A stretch of 64,000 nt of DNA, from positions 124,001-188,000 of the forward strand of contig JBCBEX010000001.1 of assembly GCA_038528235.1 (NCBI GenBank), in the 5' to 3' direction. Made by a program: the position numbers and the translations under genes. This DNA comes from JBCBEX01 sp038528235. GTDB lineage: Bacteria; Bacteroidota; Rhodothermia; Rhodothermales; Rubricoccaceae. Under the pieces are notes generated by a model that was not told where the DNA came from, searched no databases, and saw nothing but the letters and a program-made list of their open reading frames with translations. Shown here piece by piece: positions 56,832 through 64,000 of the stretch; positions within the stretch are counted from its first letter, which is position 1, and every line of letters begins with the position of its first letter.

Positions 56832-57773
56832 CTAGAACAAACGGCGCCGCTTGTTGAGATAGGCCGTGAGCGCAGCGTCGTAGGGCTGCGCGGTGTCCAA
56901 CTCGACGAAGTCGATGCGTTGCTCGCGGCAACGGCGGCGGAAGCGCTCGGCGAAGGCAGCAACCGCCTCTGTGTAGCTCGCGCGGAGCTGCGCGGGTTGC
57001 ACCGTCATCGTCTCGCCTGTCTCCAGGTCGCGCATCACCAGGGGCACGTCGGGGAAGGCGAAGCGTCGCTCGGTGGCGGCGTCGAGGACGTGGAAGACGA
57101 GCACCTCGTGACCGCGGTAGCGGAGGTGCTGGAGCGCCTTCAGCAGCGCGTCGTGTGCGCCGACGTTCTCGAAGAGGTCAGTGATGACCACCACGAGGGC
57201 GCGTCGCCCGATGCGCTCGGCGACCTCGTGGAGCGCAGCAGCTACGGCCGTTTTCGGCGTGGCCTCGCCCTTTGAAAGCGCGTCGTCGGTGAAGCCGTCG
57301 AGGGTGGCGAGCAGGCCGCGCACATGCCCCATCGTGGAGCGCGGTGGGAGCAGCGTGTGCACCGTCTCGTCGAAGCCGACGAGGCCCGTGGCGTCGCGCT
57401 GGCGCGCCATGAGGTAGTGCAGCCCCGCGGCGAGGTAGGCGCCGTAGTCCAGCTTCCGCAGCGCGCTCTCGCCTCGGTAGCGCATCGACGCGCTCGTGTC
57501 GAGCACGACGTAGTGCCGCAGGTTCGTCTCCTCCTCGTACTGCTTGACGTAGTAGCGGTCCGACTTTGCGTAGACCTTCCAGTCGATGTGCCGCAGTTCG
57601 TCGCCTGCGTTATAGGGTCGGTGCTCCGCAAACTCGACCGAGAAGCCGTGGTAGGGGCTCTTGTGCAGGCCGGTGATGAAGCCTTCCACGATCAGCCGGG
57701 CGCGCAGCTCCATAGAGTCGAGCTGCGAGAGAACGTCGGGGCGGAGGTAGCGGGCGGCGTCCGAAGCGGGCAC
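56832..57773 (-). CDS. DUF58 domain protein (VWA-like)
   Basis: 313 aa if the GTG at 57773 is used (PASDAARYLRPDVLSQLDSM); the frame is open up to another GTG at 57857, whose extra 28 residues are Pro/Ser-rich and not conserved. The DUF58 core is clear: GLHKSPYHGFSVEFAEHRPY, GDELRHIDWKVYAKSDRYYVKQYEEETN, then a VWA-like domain with the MIDAS DTSAS motif and TDLFENVG. Such proteins are usually encoded with a MoxR ATPase and act in envelope or chaperone pathways; no moxR is next to this copy in the window. It ends in KRRRLF. Confidence 0.88.
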   Translation of the reverse strand: MPASDAARYLRPDVLSQLDSMELRARLIVEGFITGLHKSPYHGFSVEFAEHRPYNAGDELRHIDWKVYAKSDRYYVKQYEEETNLRHYVVLDTSASMRYRGESALRKLDYGAYLAAGLHYLMARQRDATGLVGFDETVHTLLPPRSTMGHVRGLLATLDGFTDDALSKGEATPKTAVAAALHEVAERIGRRALVVVITDLFENVGAHDALLKALQHLRYRGHEVLVFHVLDAATERRFAFPDVPLVMRDLETGETMTVQPAQLRASYTEAVAAFAERFRRRCREQRIDFVELDTAQPYDAALTAYLNKRRRLF

Positions 57774-58072
57774 GGTCGGGGGCGTTGGAGAATGGTTGGA
57801 TTCTCCGTAACGGGGCGACCGCCCCAGATAGTTTCCTGGGCGAGCAGCCCGTGCCACCGCTGGCAGCGACGTGGCAGAGCGAAGACGATTTAGGCCGCGA
57901 GCGAGACGGTTCCAGTGTCTCCGTCGCCCCCGATCATGTCGAGCCGGACGGGCTCGGGCAAGTCGTCTTCGGCGATGTCACCGAGGGACGAGATGGGCGA
58001 GGTGGACGTTGAGTGGGTGACGTCGTGCGCGTCAGCGTCGTCGCTGGCGAGTAACAAGTAGAGATCGAACAC

Positions 58073-58463
58073 GAGGAGGGAGCGTGTTGCTGAGGATGCG
58101 CGGGTGAGAGGGCGGGTAGGGTGGTACGCCTACCATGCGCATGGGCGACCCCGCAGGGATCACGGTGCTGGAAGAAACCGACAGGGAGGGCGCGTCGTCA
58201 ACTGCCAACCTCGTATTTTTGTGTATCGTATTACTACGGAAATACGGGCGCAGGCGCAGCGCGCTTGGCTGAAGGTATGCCCCCATGCAAGCAAGGGTGT
58301 CGCCGGTCTGAGGGCTGTGCCCTATAGAGAGCTTCGGTGTCACGCAAACGTGACGGTTCGTCTGGAGAAAACGGCCGGGGCCGAGGTCGCTGGGGTGCTC
58401 GCGACAGCTTGTCCCACTGCGACTCCTGGGGGAGAGGGTCTGGGTTGGGCGCACAATCGACCA
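58073..58463. other. Non-coding stretch without recognised gene
   Basis: About 390 bp with no convincing protein gene. Contained signals are a CCATGCGCATGG palindrome near 58133-58144, a plus-strand TATTTTTG (58214-58221) matching the -7 box TAnnTTTG but lacking a -33 TTG, and a strong GTCACG-CAAA-CGTGAC hairpin around 58332-58350. No known riboswitch, tmRNA, RNase P or SRP consensus was recognised on either strand. An unrecognised small RNA is possible but unproved. Confidence 0.35.
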
Positions 58464-58499
58464 GAAAAAAAGCGCGGTACCTCCTTCCGGAAGTACCGC
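58464..58499 (-). terminator. Intrinsic terminator of the fasciclin gene
   Basis: Read on the minus strand: GCGGTACTTCC, short loop, GGAGGTACCGC, then GC and seven T. It begins about 45 nt after the stop codon of the fasciclin-domain gene (58544) and matches a classical Rho-independent terminator. Confidence 0.85.
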
Positions 58500-58543
58500 A
58501 CCGAACGTCCGCAGTGACAGGCGGACTTGTTCGTGGTCGTGAC

Positions 58544-59953
58544 CTAGTTCGTCGGCGGGAGCAGCACCGCATCGATGACGTGGATCACACCGTTGGCAGC
58601 GTCTACGTCCACAGCCTGGATGTTGGCGTCCGCCATGCCGTCGCTGTTGGTGTCGATACCGAAGCCGCTCGCGGCCTCCATCGACGTGACGACCGTGAAG
58701 GTGGCGCCGTTCTCCGTGGTGAGCGTGAGTCCGTTCTCGAGGGCGCTCGAAAACGCTTCGATGTTCAGCACGTGGTAGAGCAGCACGCCACGCAGCGCCT
58801 CGCCGCTAGGCACGGCGTCGAGGTCCTCGAAGGCGCTGTTGACCGGCGCGAAGACCGTGAACGGACCGGGCTCAGCAAGCGTCTCGTCCAGGCTGACAGA
58901 CCCGAGCGCGCCCACGAGCTCTTTGAAGTTGGCGTTCTTCGCCGCGACAGCAGTGATGGTCTGCGCCGACGACGGCAGGAGAACCTGGTCAATCACATGG
59001 ACGACGCCGTTCGAGGCCGAGATGTCAGTCTGCACGATGTTGGCATCCGCGTCCCCGTCGCCATCGGTGTCGATGCCAAAGCCGCTGGGCGACTCGCTGG
59101 TCGCCACGACCGTCCACATGAGCATGTTGGCCGTCTCCAGGGCGAGGCCGTCGGAGAGGGCCGAGGCGCGCGCCTCAATGCCGAGCACGTGGTAGAACAG
59201 GACCGACCGGAGGGTCTCCTTGTTCTCGGGCTCGAGCAGACGGTCGAGCTCGCCGTCGGGAAGGTTGGCGAAAGCGCTGTTGGTGGGCGCGAAGACGGTG
59301 AAAGGGCCGTCCTCCTTGAGCGTGCCGACCAGGTCAGCGGCTCCGAGCGCGGTCACGAGCGTGGTGAGGTCGGCATTCCCCTGCGCCAGTTCAACAATGT
59401 CCGGAGTAGTATCCGGGGACGGCGGGAGCAGCACCGCGTCGATGAGGTGCACGATGCCGTTGCCCGCGCCGATGTCGACGGTCTGGATGTTGGCGTCGGC
59501 CATGCCGTCGCCGTCCGTGTCGATGCCGAAGCCGACGGAGGAGGCCGCACTGGCTACGACGGTGAACGTGGCGCCGTTGAGGGTCGTGAGTTCGAGCCCG
59601 TCGGAGAGCGCCGAAGACATCGCCTCGATGTCGAGGACGTGGTAGAGCAGGAGGGCTTCGAGTTCGTCTTCGTTCTCGGGCTCGAGCAGACGGTCGAGTT
59701 CGCCGTCGGGGAGATCGCCGAAGGCGCTGTTGGTGGGCGCGAAGACGGTGAAGGGCCCGTCAGTCTTGAGCGTGCCTACAAGGCCAGCTTCGGTAAGCGC
59801 CGTGACGAGCGTAGTGAGGTCAGCGCTGCTCTGGGCGACTTCGACGATATCCGGGTCGGCCTGGGGTGGGTCGTCACTGTTGTCTGAGTCGCAGGCGCTG
59901 AACAGCACGGCCAGCGCAAGGACGAGCGCGTAGGGAAAACGGAGGAATGGCAT
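58544..59953 (-). CDS. Lipoprotein with three fasciclin (FAS1) domains
   Basis: 469 aa, ATG 59953. The lipoprotein signal is FPYALVLALAVLFSAC with the acylated Cys at about residue 21, followed by an Asp-rich linker. Three FAS1 domains of ~140 residues follow, each with the H1 box (DGPFTVFAPTNSAFGDLPDG-like) and an H2-type end (NGIVHLIDAVLLPP). Each domain also has an inserted acidic loop (GFGIDTDGDGMADANI and two close variants) that looks like a thrombospondin-type-3/EF-hand calcium site, uncommon inside FAS1. FAS1 proteins mediate adhesion at the cell surface. The three domains are similar enough to suggest recent internal duplication. A terminator follows at 58464-58499. Confidence 0.92.
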   Translation of the reverse strand: MPFLRFPYALVLALAVLFSACDSDNSDDPPQADPDIVEVAQSSADLTTLVTALTEAGLVGTLKTDGPFTVFAPTNSAFGDLPDGELDRLLEPENEDELEALLLYHVLDIEAMSSALSDGLELTTLNGATFTVVASAASSVGFGIDTDGDGMADANIQTVDIGAGNGIVHLIDAVLLPPSPDTTPDIVELAQGNADLTTLVTALGAADLVGTLKEDGPFTVFAPTNSAFANLPDGELDRLLEPENKETLRSVLFYHVLGIEARASALSDGLALETANMLMWTVVATSESPSGFGIDTDGDGDADANIVQTDISASNGVVHVIDQVLLPSSAQTITAVAAKNANFKELVGALGSVSLDETLAEPGPFTVFAPVNSAFEDLDAVPSGEALRGVLLYHVLNIEAFSSALENGLTLTTENGATFTVVTSMEAASGFGIDTNSDGMADANIQAVDVDAANGVIHVIDAVLLPPTN

Positions 59954-60124
59954 GGTCAGAAGGAAGTGAGTGGACAGAGGAAAGGCAGGATCAGAGGCAG
60001 CCTAGCTTGAACCGTCTGACCCGGGTGAAGTGCACGTCCTTTACCCGCGGCAGCTTTCGCATACCCAAGACCGAGTAGGCTCTCCATCCGAACTCCATGC
60101 AGTCGCCCCCAAGCTGCTCAACGC

Positions 60125-60160
60125 AGCGCGGGCGGTAGACCGAAGCCTACCGCCCGCGCT
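60125..60160. terminator. Perfect 14-bp-stem hairpin downstream of phaA
   Basis: AGCGCGGGCGGTAG (60125-60138), 8-nt loop, CTACCGCCCGCGCT (60147-60160). It lies 24 bp beyond the stop of the thiolase gene and upstream of the fasciclin gene. It lacks a T-run on either strand, so it may stabilise the 3' end of the pha mRNA or cause pausing rather than act as a textbook terminator. Confidence 0.6.
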
Positions 60161-60183
60161 GGACGTGGTTGGTGTGGAGCGGC

Positions 60184-61374
60184 TCAGGCCAGCTCTAGCG
60201 TGAGCGCCGTGCCGCCGCCGGTGCCGTGGCAGATGCTCGCGAGACCAGCCTGGCCGTCGTGCTGGCGCAGCGCGTGGATCAGCGTCACGATGATGCGCGC
60301 GCCTGAACAGCCGATGGGGTGGCCGAGCGAGATCGCGCCGCCGTGGACGTTCAGCTTGTCGTACGAGACGCCGAGCTTGCGGTTGAAGAGCACCGAGTTG
60401 ATCGCGAACGCCTCGTTGTTCTCGATGAGGTCGACGTCGCCGATCTCCATGCCGGTCTTCTTGAGCACGTTCTTGACCGCAGGGACGGGAGCTTCGGGGA
60501 AGCGCCACGGCTCGCCCGCGGCCCACGCGAAGCCCGTGATCTTGGCGAGCGGCGTGAGGCCGTGCGCCTTCACGGCGTCCTCGCTGGCGAGCAGCAGCAC
60601 CGCCGCGCCGTCGGAGATCTGCGACGAGTTGCCCGCCGTGAGCACGCCGTCCTTGCGGAACGCGGTGCGGAGCCCGGCGAGCGACTCCATCGTCGTCTCG
60701 GCACGGATGCCTTCGTCGGCGGTGAGCGTCTTCGTGTCGCGGCGCACGCGGTAGTCGACGCCCACGATCTCGTCGGCGAAGCGGCCCGCCTCGGTGGCCT
60801 CGGCCGCGCGGCGGTTCGACATCTCGGCGACGGTGTCGAGCTCTTCGCGCGTGACGCCCTCGGCCTCGGCGAGCTGCTCGGTCTGCTCGCCCATCGGGTC
60901 GCCGGTCTCGGGGTCGGAGAGGCCGTCGCGGAACATCACGTCCTGGAACTGATTGCCGCGGCCCATGAGGAACTTGTAGCCCCAGCGCGCGCCCTGGTCG
61001 AGCACGTAGCCCGCGCTCGACATGGACTCGGTGCCGCCAGTGAGCACGATATCAGCGTCGCCCGCCTGGATCATGTAGGCACCGTTCATGGCCGCCATCA
61101 TGCCCGAGGAGCATACCATGTCGATAGCCTGGGCGTCGACGGATTTCGGGATCCCGGCCTTGAAGGCGGCCTGGCGCGGGACGAGCTGGCCGTGCCCGGC
61201 GCGGAGCACGTTTCCCATGGAGATGAAGTCGAGCGCCTCGCCGTCGACGCCGGATTTGTCCAGCGCGGCTTTCATGACGGGGGCGGCGATATCGGCGGGG
61301 CCCATGCCCTTGAACGCGCCGCCGAAGCGGCCAATGGCGGAGCGGACAGCGGCGACGATGTAGACGGGTTTCAT
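60184..61374 (-). CDS. phaA: Acetyl-CoA acetyltransferase (thiolase)
   Basis: 396 aa from the ATG at 61374 (MKPVYIVAAVRSAIGRFGG), the standard thiolase N-terminus; upstream open frame is repeat DNA. Active-site residues are Cys88 (DMVCSSGMMA), the His in GGAISLGHPIGCSGAR and a C-terminal Cys in ASICHGTGGGTAL. That last motif departs slightly from the usual CxGGG. NNEAFAINS is the NEAF-type motif. It condenses two acetyl-CoA to acetoacetyl-CoA. With the reductase and synthase genes upstream it gives a complete polyhydroxybutyrate route, hence phaA, though a beta-oxidation role is also possible. The 228-bp gap upstream carries two repeat elements. Confidence 0.9.
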   Translation of the reverse strand: MKPVYIVAAVRSAIGRFGGAFKGMGPADIAAPVMKAALDKSGVDGEALDFISMGNVLRAGHGQLVPRQAAFKAGIPKSVDAQAIDMVCSSGMMAAMNGAYMIQAGDADIVLTGGTESMSSAGYVLDQGARWGYKFLMGRGNQFQDVMFRDGLSDPETGDPMGEQTEQLAEAEGVTREELDTVAEMSNRRAAEATEAGRFADEIVGVDYRVRRDTKTLTADEGIRAETTMESLAGLRTAFRKDGVLTAGNSSQISDGAAVLLLASEDAVKAHGLTPLAKITGFAWAAGEPWRFPEAPVPAVKNVLKKTGMEIGDVDLIENNEAFAINSVLFNRKLGVSYDKLNVHGGAISLGHPIGCSGARIIVTLIHALRQHDGQAGLASICHGTGGGTALTLELA

Positions 61375-61380
61375 GATGAG

Positions 61381-61420
61381 GTGTGGGGGTATGGACGTGG
61401 GAAGGTGTGAACGTGTGTAC
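61381..61420 (+). repeat. Octad-phase array upstream of phaA
   Basis: Five consecutive 8-bp units of type GTRTGRRN in perfect register (GTATGGAC at 61389-61396, GTGTGAAC at 61405-61412), starting 6 bp before the phaA start codon on the opposite strand. It therefore lies in the phaA 5' leader. No opposed partner array is adjacent. Confidence 0.7.
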
Positions 61421-61446
61421 CAGATCCGGCTGTTAGCTCTCGGTCT

Positions 61447-61531
61447 TGTCATGCTGAACTTGATTCAGCATCTCAGCGATGTCACGAGACATGTGAGTCG
61501 TCAGAGACCCTGAAACGAGTTCAGGATGACA
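61447..61531. repeat. Palindromic TGTCATnCTGAAC-type interspersed element
   Basis: The arms at 61447-61474 (beginning TGTCATGCTGAAC) and 61504-61531 (ending GTTCAGGATGACA) are inverted 28-bp repeats with 5 mismatches around a 29-bp centre. Sequences of this kind (TGTCATxCTGAACT...TTCAG...) are familiar as dispersed repeats in Bacteroidota and other bacterial genomes. It lies between phaA and the phaE-like gene. A non-autonomous MITE-like element is inferred. Confidence 0.75.
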
Positions 61532-61602
61532 CGATCGCTACTGGTTGGGGCCGACTTGGTGTTTAGAGGACGAACGTATGAGAGCGTGAGCGACATGCAA
61601 CA

Positions 61603-62046
61603 CTATCCTTCGCCGGGTTTATCTGACTCGGGAGACACATCTGCTTTTTCAGGAGTCGATGTGTCCTGCGGCGGCTCGAAGGCTTTCATCCAAGCGGCTT
61701 GGGCGTGGAACGTCTCGCGCATGGCATCTTGCCAGGAGGCCATCATCTCGGTGGCGACCTCTGTAGCTTCGGCGGTCGAGGCGTTCGACTGATGGAGGCG
61801 TTCGAGGCGGGCCTCGGCTTCTTCGAGCTTACGGCGGAGCTGCTCGGTGCGGTCGAGCAGGTCGAGGTAGCGCTGGCGCGGGACCATGCCGATGGCGCGG
61901 TACCATTGCTCAGTCGCAGGCTCGTCCTCTTCGCCGCTCGGCAGCGCCGCGCCGCGCGCGATCTCGACCCACGCCTTCGCCGCCTCGCCCGCACCCTCGG
62001 CGACGAGCCGCTGCCAAGCGTCAAACGGGTTCGGAGCGTGGGACAT
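61603..62046 (-). CDS. Short PhaE-like PHA synthase subunit (or phasin-like protein)
   Basis: 147 aa, ATG 62046 (MSHAPNPFDAWQRLVAEGAG). It is mostly helical. The segment ATEQWYRAIGMVPRQRYLDL followed by LLDRTEQLRRKLEEAEARLERL resembles the C-terminal, PhaC-binding part of PhaE, and a second helical region (MMASWQDAMRETFHAQAAWM) follows. The tail is acidic and disordered. It sits within a phaC-phaB-x-phaA operon, and the synthase has the class III lipase box, which requires PhaE. Bacterial PhaE is usually ~300-360 aa, so this copy is less than half length. A phasin is the main alternative. An octad array overlaps its start codon. Confidence 0.65.
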   Translation of the reverse strand: MSHAPNPFDAWQRLVAEGAGEAAKAWVEIARGAALPSGEEDEPATEQWYRAIGMVPRQRYLDLLDRTEQLRRKLEEAEARLERLHQSNASTAEATEVATEMMASWQDAMRETFHAQAAWMKAFEPPQDTSTPEKADVSPESDKPGEG

Positions 62047-62168
62047 GGACGTGTGAGAGTTTGAGGGGAGAGGAGTGTGTGGGGTTGAGGAGGTACGGAT
62101 AGGCTCGGCCGTTCGAAGTGGCGACGGCGCTCACACACTCGCACCCTCATACGCCCACACCCCCACAC
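62043..62168. repeat. Opposed octad-phase arrays between phaB and the phaE-like gene
   Basis: Forward array 62043-62098 has about seven 8-bp units of GTRTGRRN type, with GTGTGAGA at 62051 and GTGTGTGG at 62075; some are degenerate. Its first unit includes the complement of the phaE-like start codon. The reverse array 62129-62168 has five 8-bp units, CCTCATAC and CCCCACAC among them, in perfect register, ending exactly at the phaB stop codon. The layout is that of the rpoB-rpoC gap. Confidence 0.75.
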
Positions 62169-62882
62169 TCACGTGTGGTGGCCGCCGTTGACCGCGACAG
62201 TCTCGCCGGTGATGAAGCTACCAGCTTCCGGCGAGAGGAGGAACGCGCAGGCCCAGGCGATCTCCTCGGGCTTGCCGAAGCGCCGCATCGGGATCTGGCG
62301 GATGATCTTCTCCTGCACCTTCTCTGGGATCGGCTTGAGCATGTCCGTCTCGATGAAGCCCGGCGCGACCGTGTTGGCGCGGACGCCGTAGCGGGCCCCC
62401 TCCAATGCGAGTGCCTTCGCCAGCGAGATCACCGCGCCCTTCGAGGCCGCGTAGTTGGCCTGCCCGATGTTGCCGCGCTCGCCCACGATCGACGAGATGA
62501 AGACGAGAGAGCCTTCTTTGCGCTCGTACATCTTCGGAAGCACCGCCTTGACGGCGTTCCAGGAGCCGGTCAGGTTGATGTCGATGACCTGGTCCCAGTC
62601 GTCCTGCGTGAGGTTGGGCGCGAGGCCGTCGCGCGTGATGCCCGCGTTGCAGACGACGCCGTAGACGGGGCCGAGCTCGGCCTCGACCTGCTCCATCATG
62701 GCGGCCATCTCGTCAGGCTTAGTGACGTCGGCCTGGATGGGGAGCGTCCCGGCCTCGCCGGGGCTGCTGCGGTAGTTGTAGGCGACCTTCGCGCCGAGGT
62801 TTTCGAGGAGCGCGACGATGGCCGCGCCAATTCCACGGTTGCCGCCGGTGACGACGACGACTTTGTCTTCGAATCCGAGCAT
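62169..62882 (-). CDS. phaB: Acetoacetyl-CoA reductase (SDR family)
   Basis: 237 aa from the ATG at 62882 (MLGFEDKVVVVTGGNRGIG); open frame upstream is not conserved. It is a classical short-chain dehydrogenase: NADP(H)-binding TGGNRGIG, VVCNAGITRD, catalytic Ser in VFISSIVGERG, Tyr-x-x-x-Lys in ANYAASKGAV, and NTVAPGFIETDM. It is close to FabG in sequence type; position between phaC and phaA favours PhaB, which makes (R)-3-hydroxybutyryl-CoA for the synthase. The tail ends in TVAVNGGHHT. The 126-bp gap to phaC holds nothing recognised. Confidence 0.88.
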   Translation of the reverse strand: MLGFEDKVVVVTGGNRGIGAAIVALLENLGAKVAYNYRSSPGEAGTLPIQADVTKPDEMAAMMEQVEAELGPVYGVVCNAGITRDGLAPNLTQDDWDQVIDINLTGSWNAVKAVLPKMYERKEGSLVFISSIVGERGNIGQANYAASKGAVISLAKALALEGARYGVRANTVAPGFIETDMLKPIPEKVQEKIIRQIPMRRFGKPEEIAWACAFLLSPEAGSFITGETVAVNGGHHT

Positions 62883-63008
62883 GGTCGGAGAGAGCGTTGG
62901 TGATGAGAGCAAGGACCCGCGCCGACTCGCTGCCACGAGGCTCGGCCCAGGGGGCGGAGATACGATGCTGCCACATCGCTGCGCGCTCGCCCCGGCGCGC
63001 GAAGTTGG

Positions 63009-64000
63009 TTAGCGCTCCTTGAGCCAGTCGGCGACGAGCGGCGGGAGCGTCTTCTGGACCTTCCCGCTGACGTACATCCCGATGTGGCCCACCGGGAAAT
63101 TCGCCTCGGTGTAGTCGTCCGTCCCGACGAGGCCTGCGAGCGCCTTTGACGACGCGGGTGGGACGAGGTGGTCGGCGTCGGCGTAGACGTTGAGGACCGG
63201 CATCGTGAGGTTGCCGAGGTCCACGGTCTGGTCGCCGACCTCGAATTCGCCCGCCATGAGCTTGTTGTCCCGATACGCCTGTTTGATGAACGCGCGCCAC
63301 GTCTCACCGGCCTGGTCGGGGCTGTCGAAAATCCACTTCTCCATGCGGAGGAAGTTGAGCAGCTTGCGCTCGTCATCGAGGACATCGACCATCTCGACGT
63401 ACTTCTGGAAGAAGAGCGTGAACGGCTTCAGCATCAGGTAGCCGAAGTTCATCAGGTCGCCGGGCACGTTGCCGAGCGCGTCGGCCATGAGGTCGGCGTC
63501 CATGTGGCGGCTCCACGCGTTGAGCAGGCCCGCCTCGGGCGTCGCCTCGATGTGGAAGTCGACCGGCGCGACCATCGTGACGAGGTTCTTGACCTTCTCC
63601 GGGTGCATCGACGCGTAGCACATCGAGAAGACGCCGCCCTGGCAGATGCCGAGCACGTTGATGGCGTCCTGGCCGCTCGCCTCGCGGATGTGGTCGACGG
63701 CGTCGCTCAGGTAGCCGTTGATGTGGTCGTCGAGCGTGTCGTAGCGGTCAGCACGGGTCGGGTAGCCCCAGTCGATGAGGTAGACGTCGAGGCCGAGCGC
63801 GAGGAGGCTGCGCACGAGCGAGCGGTTCTCCTGGAGGTCGACCATGTACGGTCGGTTGACGAGCGCGTACGTGATGAGCAGCGGGATCGGATGAGGCGTC
63901 TCGACCTGCGGCGTGTAGCGGTAGAGCACCACGCGCCCGTCGCGCCAGACGGCCTCCTTCGGCGCGGTGCCGATCTGGATGTCGGCGGTGTCGATGCCCT
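63009..64000 (-). CDS. phaC: Poly(3-hydroxyalkanoate) synthase subunit PhaC, class III (partial, cut by window end)
   Basis: About 330 codons are visible and the frame continues past 64000. The lipase-like box is GICQGG with the nucleophilic Cys. The catalytic Asp is in YADADHLVPP and the His in VGHIGMYVS. Other PhaC segments are LLITYALVNRPYMVDLQ, YLIDWGYPTRADRYDTLDDH, NLVTMVAPVDFHIEA and LMNFGYLMLKPFTLF. It polymerises (R)-3-hydroxyacyl-CoA on the granule surface. The short total length expected and the alanine-free box point to class III, which needs a PhaE partner. It is first in the minus-strand operon phaC-phaB-phaE-like-phaA. Confidence 0.93.
   Translation of the reverse strand, partial: GIDTADIQIGTAPKEAVWRDGRVVLYRYTPQVETPHPIPLLITYALVNRPYMVDLQENRSLVRSLLALGLDVYLIDWGYPTRADRYDTLDDHINGYLSDAVDHIREASGQDAINVLGICQGGVFSMCYASMHPEKVKNLVTMVAPVDFHIEATPEAGLLNAWSRHMDADLMADALGNVPGDLMNFGYLMLKPFTLFFQKYVEMVDVLDDERKLLNFLRMEKWIFDSPDQAGETWRAFIKQAYRDNKLMAGEFEVGDQTVDLGNLTMPVLNVYADADHLVPPASSKALAGLVGTDDYTEANFPVGHIGMYVSGKVQKTLPPLVADWLKER

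Noticed and set aside
57890..58072. 60-codon minus-strand frame (MFDLYLLLASDD...) upstream of the DUF58 gene
   Set aside because: GTG start without a ribosome-binding site, no recognised family; composition is acidic and might be real, but nothing supports translation.
58380..58450. Possible cobalamin riboswitch (CCCACTGCGACTCC resembles the B12 box region)
   Set aside because: The GCCACTG box is not exact, the paired upstream elements are missing and the downstream gene on that strand is not related to cobalamin.
58032..58454. 140-codon minus-strand frame in the non-coding stretch
   Set aside because: Composition is Arg/Pro/Ser-rich as expected of chance frames, no motif, and it would start inside structured sequence.

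Overview
The window is a high-GC bacterial chromosome segment, most probably from the Rhodothermales (Rhodothermota/Bacteroidota; relatives of Salinibacter, Rubricoccus and Rhodothermus). Bacteroidota signatures seen here are the rpmB-rpmG-DUF4295 trio, a secreted protein with a type IX secretion (T9SS) sorting domain, a PorW/SprE-like lipoprotein, and promoters of the TTTG/TAnnTTTG type. The placement is an inference; no rRNA gene is present. There are about 43 supported protein genes, three tRNAs and one decayed tRNA, and no insertion sequence, prophage or CRISPR array.

Layout. 1-4.2 kb (minus strand): truncated purL, a lipoprotein, a glycosyltransferase and an LpxH-type phosphoesterase. 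4.4-7.9 kb: a lone 1173-aa protein of unknown function with base composition unlike its neighbours, bordered on one side by a nested palindrome; it is the best accessory-gene candidate. 8-10.2 kb: nitrilase and family-2 glycosyltransferase. 10.3-18 kb: tamB-tamA envelope biogenesis pair, then a YihY/BrkB membrane protein. 19.4-20.2 kb: rpmB-rpmG-DUF4295. 20.7-21.4 kb: tRNA-Pro and tRNA-Arg with an HNH endonuclease gene wedged between them and a tRNA remnant beside them. 21.4-28 kb: TPR/O-GlcNAc-transferase-like protein, TIGR03032 protein, an exported barrel-like protein and a repetitive T9SS cargo. 28-37.6 kb: dapA, an orphan response regulator, pyk, porW/sprE-like, ftsH and a small exported protein.

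37.9-54.8 kb: the main translation/transcription cluster. rpsL-rpsG-fusA-tuf (str) runs directly into tRNA-Trp-secE-nusG-rplK-rplA-rplJ-rplL-rpoB-rpoC (rif), joined through one tuf gene, and ends at a strong intrinsic terminator. 54.8-60 kb: an M28 peptidase, a DUF58 protein and a three-domain fasciclin lipoprotein. 60.1-64 kb (minus): a polyhydroxyalkanoate operon, phaC (truncated by the window end)-phaB-short phaE-like-phaA, which would convert acetyl-CoA to storage polyester.

The most notable non-gene signal is a set of short-phase repeat arrays confined to intergenic spaces. Units of 7 or 8 bp are kept in strict register, often as two opposed arrays that can fold back on each other (rpsL/rpsG, tuf/trnW, rpoB/rpoC, phaB/phaE), with single arrays at 23.7 and 61.4 kb. 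The units differ in sequence from place to place but the layout is the same. Two further dispersed palindromic elements are also present: a CTGTCCCCCTC...GAGGGGGACAG hairpin (two copies) and a TGTCATnCTGAAC...-type inverted repeat. tuf shows an abrupt mid-gene change in codon choice.
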